Of a stretch of DNA of 64,000 nucleotides, positions 41,193 to 49,958 are shown piece by piece. Numbering within the stretch: position 1 is the stretch's first letter; every line of letters begins with the position of its first letter. The notes beneath the pieces are model-generated. The model ran no database searches. It was not told the origin of the DNA and saw nothing but the letters and a program-made list of their open reading frames with translations. Both the position numbers and the translations under genes were made by a program. Origin of the DNA: Bacteroidota bacterium (GTDB lineage: Bacteria > Bacteroidota > Ignavibacteria > Palsa-1295). The stretch is from the NCBI GenBank assembly GCA_021324685.1, contig JAJPIQ010000028.1, positions 1 to 64,000 on the forward strand, given 5' to 3'.

Positions 41193-42596
41193 ATGGGAAC
41201 GATGGAAACGCAATCGAATTCCGCCTCGATGGTCTCGGCGCTTGCAGAGATCCCCATCGCTCCGAACGGCGTTCATCCCGCAACGCCGACCCATGCCCTT
41301 GCAACGAACGATCTGTTCGGGCCAGCTCCGGAGGCCTTCGTCTGGGCGAGTGGGATCGAAAATACGTTTGTCGTTCAGAGCCGGAAAGGCCACCGGCCGC
41401 TCGATGAATACGAGCTGATGGGCCATTACGCGCACTGGAAAAACGATCTTCGTCTCGCGAAAGAGATCGGGTTTCGCGCCCTCCGGTGGGGCGTGCCGTG
41501 GTATCGCGTCGAGCCGAAACCGAATACCTTCGATTGGTCCTGGACGGACGAAGTGATCCCGTATCTGGTGGAAGAACTTGGGATCGTTCCGATTGTCGAC
41601 CTGATGCACTACGGCTGCCCGCTATGGCTCGAAAAAGAGTTTGTCAATAAACAATATCCGGCCCTCGTCGCGCGGTATGCGGGCGCCTTTGCCGAACGAT
41701 ATCGTTCCCTCGTGCGGTATTACACGCCGCTCAATGAACCGGTCGTGAACGCGATCTGGTGTGGCAAGCGCGGCGTCTGGCCGCCCTACCTCAAAGGCGA
41801 CAGCGGCTATATTCGGATCATGCTGCAATTAGCACGCGGGATCCAGGATACGATCGATGCCATCCGCGCCGTCCAAACGAATGCGGTCATGGTCCATGTC
41901 GAAGCGACCGGCCTGAGCCGCGCCGCCAGCGAGGAAGTGAAAACGCTCGCGCTCGAAGATTCCCACAAGAACAATCTCTGTTTCGACCTGCTCACCGGAA
42001 AACTCATTCACGACCATCCTCTGACCTCGTGGCTCATCCGGAATGGCGTTTCGATCAATGAGGTCCGCGAGATCACCGCCCGCGGGCGCCCCTTCGATGT
42101 GCTCGGCCTCAACTTTTATCCACAATGGTCCACGCAGCAGCTCTATATCGACGCGCGCGGCAAGCTTGCCTATCGGGCGCACGAGCAGGACGGGGCCGGG
42201 TTCGGGACGATGATCCACGACCTTTATAATAGTTACCAGTGCCCGATCATGATCACGGAGACGAGCGCGTTCGGGTCCGACGATCTCCGCGCGAAATGGC
42301 TCGCGACATCGATCAGTACGGTGAAGGAACTCCGTGAAAAAGGCGTTCCGGTCCTCGGCTATACCTGGTTCCCACTCTTCACGATGATCGACTGGCGCTA
42401 TCGGTTCGGCCGCGGACCGAAAGAGCAATACCGCATGGAACTCGGACTCTTCAAACTCGGACATTCGGTCGACCGCATGGGCGAGGAAGGGACCGAACGC
42501 GACCGGTGGCACCCGACTCCGCTCATTGCGCGCTTTCAACAACTCATCGCCGACCCGGTCTCGGCGGTGGGAACGTTAAAAATGGCCGCCTCCTGA
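41193..42596 (+). CDS. Glycoside hydrolase family 1-like beta-glycosidase
   Basis: The 467-aa product starts at MGTMETQSNSASM, one base after the GH43 stop. It has the GH1 (beta/alpha)8 barrel with acid/base Glu in YYTPLNEPVVNAIW and nucleophile Glu in MITETSAFG, plus GFRALRWGVPWYRVEPKPNTFDWSW and LMHYGCPLWLEKE. Family members release a terminal sugar from beta-linked glycosides. The usual TENG motif is TETS here, which is uncommon. There is no signal peptide. Together with the upstream GH43 it would process oligosaccharides taken into the cell. The longer listed ORF begins within the GH43 gene and is not preferred. Confidence 0.82.
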   Translation: MGTMETQSNSASMVSALAEIPIAPNGVHPATPTHALATNDLFGPAPEAFVWASGIENTFVVQSRKGHRPLDEYELMGHYAHWKNDLRLAKEIGFRALRWGVPWYRVEPKPNTFDWSWTDEVIPYLVEELGIVPIVDLMHYGCPLWLEKEFVNKQYPALVARYAGAFAERYRSLVRYYTPLNEPVVNAIWCGKRGVWPPYLKGDSGYIRIMLQLARGIQDTIDAIRAVQTNAVMVHVEATGLSRAASEEVKTLALEDSHKNNLCFDLLTGKLIHDHPLTSWLIRNGVSINEVREITARGRPFDVLGLNFYPQWSTQQLYIDARGKLAYRAHEQDGAGFGTMIHDLYNSYQCPIMITETSAFGSDDLRAKWLATSISTVKELREKGVPVLGYTWFPLFTMIDWRYRFGRGPKEQYRMELGLFKLGHSVDRMGEEGTERDRWHPTPLIARFQQLIADPVSAVGTLKMAAS

Positions 42597-42638
42597 CCGT
42601 TTTAAAATAACGCTGAATAAACAACCCTTTAAAGCACA

Positions 42639-42663
42639 AGGGGCACGCCTGTCGCGTGCCCCT
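42639..42663. terminator. Hairpin between convergent GH1 and degP genes
   Basis: AGGGGCACGC and GCGTGCCCCT form a 10-bp stem with loop CTGTC. On the minus strand it is followed by TTGTGCTTTAAAG; on the plus strand there is no clear T-run. Likely terminator for degP, and partly for GH1. Confidence 0.7.
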
Positions 42664-42700
42664 GAAACTGCATTCGTGCTTGGAAACCGGATGTGAGCGA

Positions 42701-44341
42701 TCACTCGCTGGGGACCCGTAGGGCGTAGAAGTGCGAATCGCCCTTGCTATCGACCACCGTAAGCCCGACGGCTTTACCTTCATTGGCCTTGATGATCTGT
42801 TCGAACGAACCGGCATCTTTCACTTTCTGGTGTGCCGCTTCGGTGATGACGGCATCGCGCCCCAGGCCACGATCGTACGCTTCCGAAGCCGGCTCGACGT
42901 TCGTGATGACGACGCCGTTCGAAACATGATAGTGGTCTTTGTCTTCGGCCGTCGCCGTGCGCACACTGATACCGATGTTATCCAGGGTCGCTGTCTGCTT
43001 CCCGGACTCGTCCTGTGCATTTTCCTGATCGCTCGAATTATCGGAGGAAGTATTTTCCGCAAGATCGGTGCGTGCTTTCAGCGTGACCGTCTTATCGAAC
43101 TCTTTGCCATCGCGCCAGATGTGGAGCGTGACATGGTCGCCCGCATGGTGCATTCCAATGATGCTCTGGAGCTCGTTGGACTCGTTCGTCTCCTGCCCAT
43201 TGACGGAAAGGATGACGTCATTTTCTTTGAGTCCCGCTTCCTCGCCGGCGCCGCCTTTTTGCACCTGGTCGACACGCACGCCGCGCGGACGGTCGAGTCC
43301 CAGCGCCTGCGCGACGGTCTGGTCGACGTTTGCGATCTGCACCCCAATGTAGCCGCGGTTGACCTTACCGTTCTTGATCAGGTCCATCGCCACTTCTTTG
43401 GCCATGTTGATCGGCACGGCAAACCCATAGCCCGCAAAGTATCCGGTCCCGGACGCGATCGCCGAGTTGATACCGATAACTTCGCCTTTGATGTCGAAGA
43501 GCCCGCCGCCGGAGTTACCGGGGTTGATCGCCGCATCGGTCTGGATAAAGTTCGCAATGCCGTAATGGCCCGCCTCTTTCTCATCGAAGATATTGAGCGG
43601 ACGGTGCAGCGAGGAAACAATTCCCTGCGTGACCGTCGATTCGAGGCCGAGCGGATTGCCGACCGCGAGTACGACCTGGCCGACCTGGAGATCGTCCGAA
43701 TTGCCGAGTGCCGCGACCGGAAGGTTCGTTGCGTCGATCTTGATCACGGCGATGTCCGTCGTCGGGTCGGTTCCCACCACATGCGCATCGAAGACGCGCT
43801 TATCGGTCATCTGGACCGTAACGCCGCCTTTTTTCGCGGCATCTTTCACGACGTGATTGTTCGTGAGGATATATCCATCGCTCGTGATGATAACGCCGGA
43901 CCCGATCCCCTCTTCAGGGCCCTGCTGGGGCTGCGGTAACTGGAAATGGAACGGCATATCGCCGCCGCCATTACCATTATCGTCATCGCCGCCACCGCCG
44001 CCGAAGAACCGCTCGAACGGGTTATCCTGATTTTTCGAAGCTTTCGGAGCTTCAGTCTTGACATTGATCTGTACGATCGTTGGCTGGACCGCTTTTGCGA
44101 TCGCGACGAACGAGTTGTTCAGTCCGGCCAGCGATTGGTCGTTCGGAAGGCTCGGAAGCGCACCACCCAGCGCAGGCTCGCTCGCGCCGAAGGCGACGTT
44201 CATCCCCTTCCAGCTACCGAAACCCGTCACTAACGTCGCCCCAAATACCAGCCCCAGAACCACTAAAAATACGGCTGCTAAACGCGGATGATCGCTCATG
44301 CGAAGATGACCGTTCACCCGAAATGGACGTTTTGTTAACAT
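42701..44341 (-). CDS. degP: HtrA/DegP-type serine protease
   Basis: This 546-aa protein has an N-terminal signal or membrane anchor (LAAVFLVVLGLVFGATLVTGFG), a trypsin-like domain with catalytic His in ILTNNHVVKDA, Asp in GTDPTTDIAVIKID and Ser in AAINPGNSGGGLFD, and two PDZ domains (about 325-410 and 455-540). It degrades or refolds misfolded periplasmic proteins. An acidic low-complexity segment with GGGGDDDNGNGGGD lies before the protease core. AAGGAG is placed ten bases before this ATG; Met15 (at 44299) is the alternative start. Confidence 0.94.
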   Translation of the reverse strand: MLTKRPFRVNGHLRMSDHPRLAAVFLVVLGLVFGATLVTGFGSWKGMNVAFGASEPALGGALPSLPNDQSLAGLNNSFVAIAKAVQPTIVQINVKTEAPKASKNQDNPFERFFGGGGGDDDNGNGGGDMPFHFQLPQPQQGPEEGIGSGVIITSDGYILTNNHVVKDAAKKGGVTVQMTDKRVFDAHVVGTDPTTDIAVIKIDATNLPVAALGNSDDLQVGQVVLAVGNPLGLESTVTQGIVSSLHRPLNIFDEKEAGHYGIANFIQTDAAINPGNSGGGLFDIKGEVIGINSAIASGTGYFAGYGFAVPINMAKEVAMDLIKNGKVNRGYIGVQIANVDQTVAQALGLDRPRGVRVDQVQKGGAGEEAGLKENDVILSVNGQETNESNELQSIIGMHHAGDHVTLHIWRDGKEFDKTVTLKARTDLAENTSSDNSSDQENAQDESGKQTATLDNIGISVRTATAEDKDHYHVSNGVVITNVEPASEAYDRGLGRDAVITEAAHQKVKDAGSFEQIIKANEGKAVGLTVVDSKGDSHFYALRVPSE

Positions 44342-44555
44342 ATTCTATCGACTCCTTGGAAAAATTGTAGCCCAGCTTGAAAATGTGCCCGGGACAAAGG
44401 TCCGGACAGACTGAACCGGTGATTCTTAACGAATACCAGAAATCCTTGTTTCATCAATGAATTACCTAAAAAAATTCATTTGCAAGGCGTGTGCTAATTC
44501 CCTTCCTCGACGGCTGTTTTTAGGACATCACCTTCCATTATATCGCTTTACATTT

Positions 44556-44602
44556 TTAAATTCTCCGAATTTAAATTCTTCTCCTAATTTAAATTCAGCG
44601 TT
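44556..44602. repeat. Triplicated TAAATTC direct repeat
   Basis: TAAATTC occurs at 44556, 44572 and 44590, the latter two within ATTTAAATTC. The spacing is 16 and 18 bases. Confidence 0.55.
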
Positions 44603-44709
44603 CTGGAATTCGTTAGTTCCTCCTCATGGAGACTCCCGCTGGCCGGCCGTGGCATACCGGTTGCCCAAAATGTCTCGGATATAAGACATATCTGAGGATA
44701 TAACACCTA

Positions 44710-44734
44710 TATCGTAACTATCATATCGCAACTA
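44710..44734. repeat. 14-bp direct repeat upstream of the SR-rich gene
   Basis: TATCGTAACTA and TATCGCAACTA with period 14 lie 16-40 bases before the start codon of the SR-rich miniprotein. Confidence 0.5.
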
Positions 44735-44741
44735 TTTAATT

Positions 44742-44750
44742 GGAGGAATT
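44742..44750 (+). promoter_or_regulatory. Strong Shine-Dalgarno site of the SR-rich gene
   Basis: GGAGG ends four bases before the ATG at 44751. Most genes here lack a site this strong, so this small gene is probably well translated. Confidence 0.6.
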
Positions 44751-45065
44751 ATGGCACGAACAATGAGAAGCCGTTCACGGAGCACGCGTTCAGGGAGCAC
44801 GCGCTCGCGTTCACCGCGGGGCCGTTCGCGGCGAACGTCCGGTTCAACGCTCTTCGGAATGCCGATGTGGCTTGGGCTTACGCTCAGCTGCGTAGGACTC
44901 GGTGGGCTTATTTTCGGACTCATGCAGATCGATAGCGTCAGCGACGCGGTCGAACCCGTCGTTCATGACGTCGGCGAGTTCTTCGGTCTGACGGAAGACG
45001 AAGGTATCGACACGTCGAACATCACGCACGATCGTACCTACAGCAACACCTCGATTCGGTCGTAA
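44751..45065 (+). CDS. Small Ser/Arg-rich single-pass membrane protein
   Basis: This 104-aa protein begins with a 30-residue Ser/Arg/Thr run (ARTMRSRSRSTRSGS continuing to GRSRRTSG), then one hydrophobic helix (MPMWLGLTLSCVGLGGLIFGLMQ, about 37-59) and an acidic tail (VHDVGEFFGLTEDEGIDTS). The basic N-terminus would face the cytoplasm, where it could bind nucleic acid or phospholipid head groups; that is inference. The preceding GGAGG site and clean initiation make translation likely. The run is unlike any family I recognise. The gene ends in a tandem duplication over its stop codon. Confidence 0.6.
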   Translation: MARTMRSRSRSTRSGSTRSRSPRGRSRRTSGSTLFGMPMWLGLTLSCVGLGGLIFGLMQIDSVSDAVEPVVHDVGEFFGLTEDEGIDTSNITHDRTYSNTSIRS

Positions 45066-45091
45066 AGGTAAACACCTCGATCCGGTCGTAA
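45046..45091. repeat. 26-bp-period direct duplication across a stop codon
   Basis: ACACCTCGATTCGGTCGTAA and ACACCTCGATCCGGTCGTAA (one difference in 20) recur with period 26. The first copy contains the TAA stop of the SR-rich gene; the second copy lies in the 45-base gap before the next gene. Confidence 0.85.
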
Positions 45092-45110
45092 CGACCGTCG
45101 AATACAGAAA

Positions 45111-46094
45111 GTGATCGAAGAGAAGAAATTCGAGGGACTCGAGTCTCTCGTGCTTTCGAATAGCGAGGCCGAGCTCGTCGTAACGACGAGCGTCGGCCCT
45201 CGCATTTTGTCGTACCGCCGGTCCTCCGGCGGAACGAATATTCTCGGCCTTCATCTGGAAGCAAAACAGGAGACCTCCCTCGGCACCTGGAGACCCTATG
45301 GCGGCCATCGGCTCTGGGCCGCGCCCGAAGAAATGCCGCGGACCTACTATCCGGACAACGCTCCCACCCAATTTGAAATTATCTCCGGGGGCTCAGTCCT
45401 CGTTGGGAACTCGGTCCTCGTTGGGAACTCGGTCCTCGTTGGGGACTCGGTCCTCGTTGGGGACTCGGTCCTCGTTGGGGACTCGGTCCTCGTTCGAGCT
45501 CCCGTCGAACGCGTGACCCATCTTCAGAAGGAAATGCGTATTACGCTCGGGCGAGGCACGCAGGTCACGATCGAACACGCGATCCGGAACTGCGGAACGT
45601 CCGCCGTCGAACTCGCACCGTGGTCGCTCACCATCCTCCGTTCCGGAGGGCGCGTGACGATCCCGCAGGAACCGTTCCAGTCGCACGACGAAAATCTCCT
45701 GCCTGCGCGGCCCGTCGTCCTCTGGCATTTTACCGATCTCACCGATCCACGTTTTCATCTGGGGAAAGAAGCGATCGCGCTCGACTGCGATCCGAACTCG
45801 ACCACGCCGCAAAAGATCGGCGTCCTGAACAAGCAGGGCTGGGCGGCCTATCGCTCGGAAGATCTGCTCTTCGTGAAAGAATTCGATTACACGGCCGGCG
45901 CGGCCTATCCCGATTACGGATGTAACTGCGAAGCCTATACCGACGGCGGCTTTTTAGAGCTCGAGTCGCTCGGACCCATGGAACGATTGCAGCCCGGCGA
46001 AGCCGCGACCCATCGCGAACGATGGCAGCTCTTCGATGTCACGGACACCACAGAGCAAGACCGCCCGCCCCGCTTCGCTGCGCTTTTTAAATAA
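45111..46094 (+). CDS. Mutarotase-like (DUF4380-type) protein with internal hexapeptide repeat
   Basis: This 327-aa protein, starting at GTG, has the plan of an aldose-1-epimerase-like beta-sandwich: VVTTSVGPRILSYR near 25-40, FRRLWAAPEE-like GHRLWAAPEEMPRTYYPDN, the middle MRITLGRGTQVTIEHAIRN and a later QKIGVLNKQGWAAY and LELESLGPMERLQPGE. This resembles the DUF4380 group. Between about residues 93 and 130 an SVLVG(N/D) hexapeptide is repeated six times by an 18-bp DNA repeat, which must form a hairpin extension or surface loop. No signal peptide. The substrate is unknown. It follows the SR-rich gene by 45 bases on the same strand. Confidence 0.55.
   Translation: MIEEKKFEGLESLVLSNSEAELVVTTSVGPRILSYRRSSGGTNILGLHLEAKQETSLGTWRPYGGHRLWAAPEEMPRTYYPDNAPTQFEIISGGSVLVGNSVLVGNSVLVGDSVLVGDSVLVGDSVLVRAPVERVTHLQKEMRITLGRGTQVTIEHAIRNCGTSAVELAPWSLTILRSGGRVTIPQEPFQSHDENLLPARPVVLWHFTDLTDPRFHLGKEAIALDCDPNSTTPQKIGVLNKQGWAAYRSEDLLFVKEFDYTAGAAYPDYGCNCEAYTDGGFLELESLGPMERLQPGEAATHRERWQLFDVTDTTEQDRPPRFAALFK
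45392..45494 (+). repeat. 18-bp tandem repeat, six copies, in frame
   Basis: CTCGGTCCTCGTTGGGRA is repeated from 45392 at exact 18-base steps. The second of the two amino-acid variants changes from GN to GD at copy three, so copies 1-2 and 3-5 are two blocks, as expected for stepwise expansion. Six residues per unit keep the reading frame. Confidence 0.95.
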
Positions 46095-46113
46095 AAAAGG
46101 CGCTTAAAAAAAA

Positions 46114-46134
46114 GCACGACCCCGGAGGCCGTGC
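46114..46134 (-). terminator. Intrinsic terminator after ssb
   Basis: On the minus strand GCACGG-CCTCCGGGG-TCGTGC forms a hairpin followed by TTTTTTTT. It is 63 bases beyond the ssb stop and can also stop the convergent mutarotase-like gene. Confidence 0.8.
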
Positions 46135-46197
46135 CTGCGACAAAGTTCCTTGTTACTCCGAACGTGTCCCTCGAGAATGAGGCACTCGGGGAAAATT

Positions 46198-46668
46198 TCA
46201 GAATGGAAGATCGTCCACCGGAGCTTCCTGCGGCTCGTAGTCGGGGGTCGCGACCGCCCCGGAGGCCGGCGCAGCTACGCGGCGCGGTTCTTCGCGATAG
46301 CCCGAGTTCGACGAACCGTTGCCCGCACCGGCGGTACGCTCCATCGTCATGACGGTCGAAGCTTCGACCTCGGTGACATATTTCTTGACGCCGTCCTTAT
46401 CGTCATAACTGCGGGTCCGAATGCGCCCTTCGACAAGGACGCGCTTGCCTTTCTTTATATTTTCGTTGCAATATTCGGCGAGCCAGCCCCAGGCGACGAT
46501 ATTGTGCCAGTCGGTCTGTTCCTGTTTCTGGCCGGAATTGCGGTCGGTCCAGGATTCCGTGGTCGCCAGCGTGAATGTTGCGACCGGCTTGCCCGAACCG
46601 GTATATCGTACTTCTGCGTCTTTTCCTGCATTACCGACCAATGTGGCGCGGTTGATACTAAATGCCAT
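46198..46668 (-). CDS. ssb: Single-stranded DNA-binding protein
   Basis: This 156-aa protein begins MAFSINRATLVGNAGKDAEVRYTGSGKPVATFTLATTESW, the OB fold of SSB, followed by RVLVEGRIRTRSYDDKDG and a Gly/Ser-rich linker. It ends in the acidic tip EAPVDDLPF, the conserved partner-recruiting C-terminus (DD-hydrophobic-PF). It coats single-stranded DNA during replication and repair. The gene is single, preceded by a 17-bp-period direct repeat and followed by a strong terminator. Confidence 0.97.
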   Translation of the reverse strand: MAFSINRATLVGNAGKDAEVRYTGSGKPVATFTLATTESWTDRNSGQKQEQTDWHNIVAWGWLAEYCNENIKKGKRVLVEGRIRTRSYDDKDGVKKYVTEVEASTVMTMERTAGAGNGSSNSGYREEPRRVAAPASGAVATPDYEPQEAPVDDLPF

Positions 46669-46685
46669 GATGATTCTCCTTAAAG

Positions 46686-46719
46686 ATAGGTGCCTGTTTC
46701 AAATAGGTGCCTGTTAAAA
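46686..46719. repeat. 17-bp-period direct repeat upstream of ssb
   Basis: ATAGGTGCCTGTT occurs at 46686 and 46703. On the minus strand the shared core is AACAGGCACCTAT. The pair ends 18 bases before the ssb start. The same core AAACAGGCAC recurs with the same 17-base period in front of the second subtilisin gene. Confidence 0.75.
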
Positions 46720-46884
46720 AGTAAATAAATATACGACCAAAAAAGAGCCGCGCATAAAAACCGAAAGGGCGGCTTCCGTTGCCTTCCCGGCCGCTTTTAA
46801 TCCCGCCGTTTCGTCACTAATAAGGCCGGTCCGCAGCCATTAAAGTTGCCGCTTTCAGAAGCCGTCTGTAGCCGAAACGACCGA

Positions 46885-46926
46885 TTAACGCGCAATGACC
46901 TCCGGGGTTAACGCGCAATGACCTCC
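46885..46926. repeat. 23-bp-period direct duplication across a stop codon
   Basis: TTAACGCGCAATGACCTCC appears exactly at 46885 and at 46908, period 23. The second copy contains the C-terminal codons and stop of the second subtilisin gene (minus strand), the first is just downstream of it. Confidence 0.9.
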
Positions 46927-49900
46927 CGGCGCAGGTGCTCACCCGCAACAAGGACATCGACCGTGTAAAATCCTGAGATCTCGGAGCCGGGTGTAAAATC
47001 GAACGTGCTCCCCGTTACCGCTCGCGCTTCGACGAGGCGGCCGATCGCATCGTAGACCGAGACCGTCGCCGGACCGTTTTCGTTCCACGAAATATGGAGC
47101 GTGTGCGAGAACGGGTTTGGGAACGCTTCCAGAGTCATCGCCGGAGCGTCCGTCCTCCCGACCGACGACGTCTGCTCCCACAGCGCCTGGGCATCGTCGA
47201 GCGTCTGGTAGAGTGCCTGCGGCGTTTCGCCCAGCGCGAAGAGGACCGTCATCACGACCGAGTCCTCCGAGCGGAGCGGCATATTTTTAATACCGAACAT
47301 ATGCGAAATATCCCCGGGCCCCGCATACGGGAAAAATTCCGTGAGGCCGGCCCATTTCTCCCACGTTGGGAACGAAGCGTAGGTATTGATATCGCCCTGC
47401 GAACCGTCGTTAATGATCGCATGGTAGTTGAAGGCCGCACCCGGAGGGAGCGGCGATAGGAGCCGCATGCCGATATAGGGATAGCCTTGTTCGAGGCGGT
47501 ACGTGAGCGCGGCTCGGTGCGCGCTATCCCATCGGGTCACGTTCACCGATCCCGAAAGCCCGACGTCCCAGTCGAGATAGAGCCCGGCCGCCGTCGAATC
47601 GCTCGCGTCGGGAACGTCCTGCCACGTCCCGTGCCGAAAGATATAGTTTGCAACAATGGCGTTCGCCGCGAGGCCTTCGCTAAACGCGTAGGCATTGCAC
47701 TGCGCCTGGACTCCGACCTCCTTGAAGGGGTCCGCAAGGCTGTCGGTGTACGACGCCGATAATTCCTGGACGGTATTGATGTGGTCCGTCGGCGAAACAT
47801 AATGCACCGGCACTTCCGGCGTCAGGTCCGTATTCGGGAAATTTGGATCGGACCCCTCGACGACATCGACGACGCGGTTGGAGTCCGCTCCGACCATGAG
47901 GCCGCCCTGGAACAACAGCGTTCGGCCATAGAGCGAGATCGAGGACGGAGCATTCCGCCACTGGAACCCCGAGCCTTCGCTGTTCTCGAGCACATCGTTG
48001 TATCCAATGCTGCCCATCGAGGAGAACGTGACCGTCAGATTGTTCTTGTTGAGATTGAGGTACGATGGATTGACGATAAAGCGAAGGTAATCGTAGTCCT
48101 GCGCATAGCCGACGGTCGAATCGTAGAAAAAGACCCGGATGAGGACCTCCGTATTCGCCGGAACGCTGTCGGCGACCGAGAGCCGGAACTGCGCCTGGTC
48201 GTTCGAAACGATCTGCATTTTCCCCGCCATGGAGTCGAACGGAACGATCGCCTGGTCGAGCGTGACATAGGGGCTGCCATTGACGACCTGCAGGCGCGCC
48301 CTCAGGTGCGGGAGTGGCTTTAAATAGTTACGGACGTACATCACGATGCCGCCCCGCTCGCCGGGAGCGAAATTGCCCGTGCCGAGGTCGTCATCGATGA
48401 CGAAACTTTCGAGCCGCGCGGAGAACGTGTTCGTGTCCGAAACGGCCGCGAGCGCATCGACCGTCCCGTGCCCGGAGAAAAAGAGCCGGGAACTATCGAC
48501 CCCGCCCGTCGGGAAGACGGTCGTGCGGACCTGCTCCATCGCCTGCCCCGCCGTCATCCACGGGAACCGTTGGCGCACCAGGGCGACCACGCCGGCGGCG
48601 TTCGGACAGGCCATGCTCGTCCCGCTCATCGTCGTGTACGAATTGCCGGGGACCGTGCTCAGCACGTTCCAGCCCGGCGCCGCGACGTCCACATGCGTAT
48701 TGTAATTCGATCCCGTCACGAGATTATTGTTCGCGTCCACCATGGCCACGGAGAGCACGTGTTGGTACGAGCCGGGATAGAATTCCTGGAAGGGATAATC
48801 ATTCCCAAAATTTCCGCACGCGGCGACGACGGCGCAGTCCTTGTCGTACGCATAATCGACCACGTCCTGCTCGGCCTGGGAGAACGTCGGGCCGCCCCAC
48901 GAACAATTGACGACCTTCGCCCGCATGTCCGCGGCGTAGATGATCGCCTGGAACCCGAAGAGGAGGTTTTCGCCCGGATCGTCGCTGATCTTGATCGGAA
49001 TAATGCGCGCGCCGAAGGCGACGCCGGCGATCCCTTTATTATTGTTCCCGACCGCGCCCAGGATCCCGGCCGTGTGCGTGCCGTGCGCCGAACTGCCCGG
49101 CATCGGGTTGTTGTCGGGGGAATTATTATCGGGCCCGGCGAAGTCCCAGCCGTGCCAGTCGTCGATGAAGCCGTTGCTGTCGTCGTCGATCCCGTTGATC
49201 CGTTTATCGATCCCCCTCGCGTCGACGCCGATCTCGCCCGGGTTCTGGTAGATCGCGCTCGCGAGGTCTTCGTGCGTCCAGTCCGTCCCGACGTCGGCAT
49301 CGGCGAGGAGCATCGTCGAATCGCAGCGGACGATGTCCCAGGCCTGGAAACAGTGCATGAGCGAAAGCGAAAATTGGGAACCGACATCCGGATCGTTCGG
49401 CGTGTAACAGGGACGGCGAACGTATTCCGGCTCCGCGCGCTCGATGAACGGGCTCTTGCGGAGGAGCTGGACCGCGCGCTCGTCCGAAATCGAGTCCGAG
49501 AACGAGAGCACGAACCAATGCGCGATCTTATACTCGGTCGCCCGAAGATCGGACTCGGCCGTCCCGATGGGAGCGATCGACTCCGTGGAACGAAAGAGCG
49601 CGGGGTTCGAACGCTCGCGGATCTCTTCGAAGGCGATGCTGTGCGTCGGAATGAACGGCCGAAGGCGAAGCCCGTGCAGGGCGCTGGGAACCGAAAGAAG
49701 GCTCCGAACGGTGCTGTCTGCCGCAAGCACGGCGGAAGCGATGTCCGTGTGGCTGAAGGAGGGATCGCCCGCCGGACGAACGCTCCGGAATGCAGCGCCC
49801 ATCGCGCTGTCCAGGCTGCCGTTTACCTGAACGAGTATCGTTCCGGGCCGCTCCCAGGACGAGAGCGACGCCTGGGCGTGGGCGCCCGGGACGAACGGTA

Positions 49901-49946
49901 ACGAGGCGAACGGTAAAAGGAAGATAACGAAGAGGAGCGACCGCAT
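46908..49946 (-). CDS. Subtilisin-family (S8) serine protease with T9SS sorting domain
   Basis: This 1012-aa secreted protein has a signal peptide (LLFVIFLLPFASLPFVPGAHA). A propeptide-like region (about 25-170) precedes the S8 core with Asp in MLLADADVGTDWTHEDLA, His in SSAHGTHTAGILGAVG, AACGNFG with the oxyanion Asn, and Ser in MSGTSMACPNAAGVVALV. A long beta-rich middle follows, and the C-terminus is a type A sorting domain (LEAFPNPFSHTLHISW to YTVDVLVAGEHLRR). It is paralogous in plan to the nuo-cluster protease but lacks the Asp-box propeller. It is a single gene in its neighbourhood. Confidence 0.92.
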   Translation of the reverse strand: MRSLLFVIFLLPFASLPFVPGAHAQASLSSWERPGTILVQVNGSLDSAMGAAFRSVRPAGDPSFSHTDIASAVLAADSTVRSLLSVPSALHGLRLRPFIPTHSIAFEEIRERSNPALFRSTESIAPIGTAESDLRATEYKIAHWFVLSFSDSISDERAVQLLRKSPFIERAEPEYVRRPCYTPNDPDVGSQFSLSLMHCFQAWDIVRCDSTMLLADADVGTDWTHEDLASAIYQNPGEIGVDARGIDKRINGIDDDSNGFIDDWHGWDFAGPDNNSPDNNPMPGSSAHGTHTAGILGAVGNNNKGIAGVAFGARIIPIKISDDPGENLLFGFQAIIYAADMRAKVVNCSWGGPTFSQAEQDVVDYAYDKDCAVVAACGNFGNDYPFQEFYPGSYQHVLSVAMVDANNNLVTGSNYNTHVDVAAPGWNVLSTVPGNSYTTMSGTSMACPNAAGVVALVRQRFPWMTAGQAMEQVRTTVFPTGGVDSSRLFFSGHGTVDALAAVSDTNTFSARLESFVIDDDLGTGNFAPGERGGIVMYVRNYLKPLPHLRARLQVVNGSPYVTLDQAIVPFDSMAGKMQIVSNDQAQFRLSVADSVPANTEVLIRVFFYDSTVGYAQDYDYLRFIVNPSYLNLNKNNLTVTFSSMGSIGYNDVLENSEGSGFQWRNAPSSISLYGRTLLFQGGLMVGADSNRVVDVVEGSDPNFPNTDLTPEVPVHYVSPTDHINTVQELSASYTDSLADPFKEVGVQAQCNAYAFSEGLAANAIVANYIFRHGTWQDVPDASDSTAAGLYLDWDVGLSGSVNVTRWDSAHRAALTYRLEQGYPYIGMRLLSPLPPGAAFNYHAIINDGSQGDINTYASFPTWEKWAGLTEFFPYAGPGDISHMFGIKNMPLRSEDSVVMTVLFALGETPQALYQTLDDAQALWEQTSSVGRTDAPAMTLEAFPNPFSHTLHISWNENGPATVSVYDAIGRLVEARAVTGSTFDFTPGSEISGFYTVDVLVAGEHLRREVIAR

Positions 49947-49958
49947 ACGATTCGAGAT

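Larger units (their letters stand above)
44342..44750. other. 409-base divergent intergenic region
   Basis: No credible gene; the 75-aa ORF here is low-complexity and driven by repeats. The region holds the AAGGAG ribosome site of degP, a triplicated TAAATTC repeat (44556-44602), a 14-bp direct repeat (44710-44734) and a strong Shine-Dalgarno site (44742). Confidence 0.7.

Noticed and set aside
44457-44684. 75-aa ORF in the degP/SR-rich divergent region
   Set aside because: Its residues follow the TAAATTC repeat and it has no plausible start context or domain; judged non-coding.
44342-44750. Searched intergenic regions for tRNA or CRISPR
   Set aside because: No tRNA-like T-loop or cloverleaf and no repeat-spacer array was seen; the direct repeats have no unique spacers.
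48468-49901. 477-aa plus-strand ORF opposite the second subtilisin gene
   Set aside because: Arg/Asp-rich antisense shadow of a well-supported gene.
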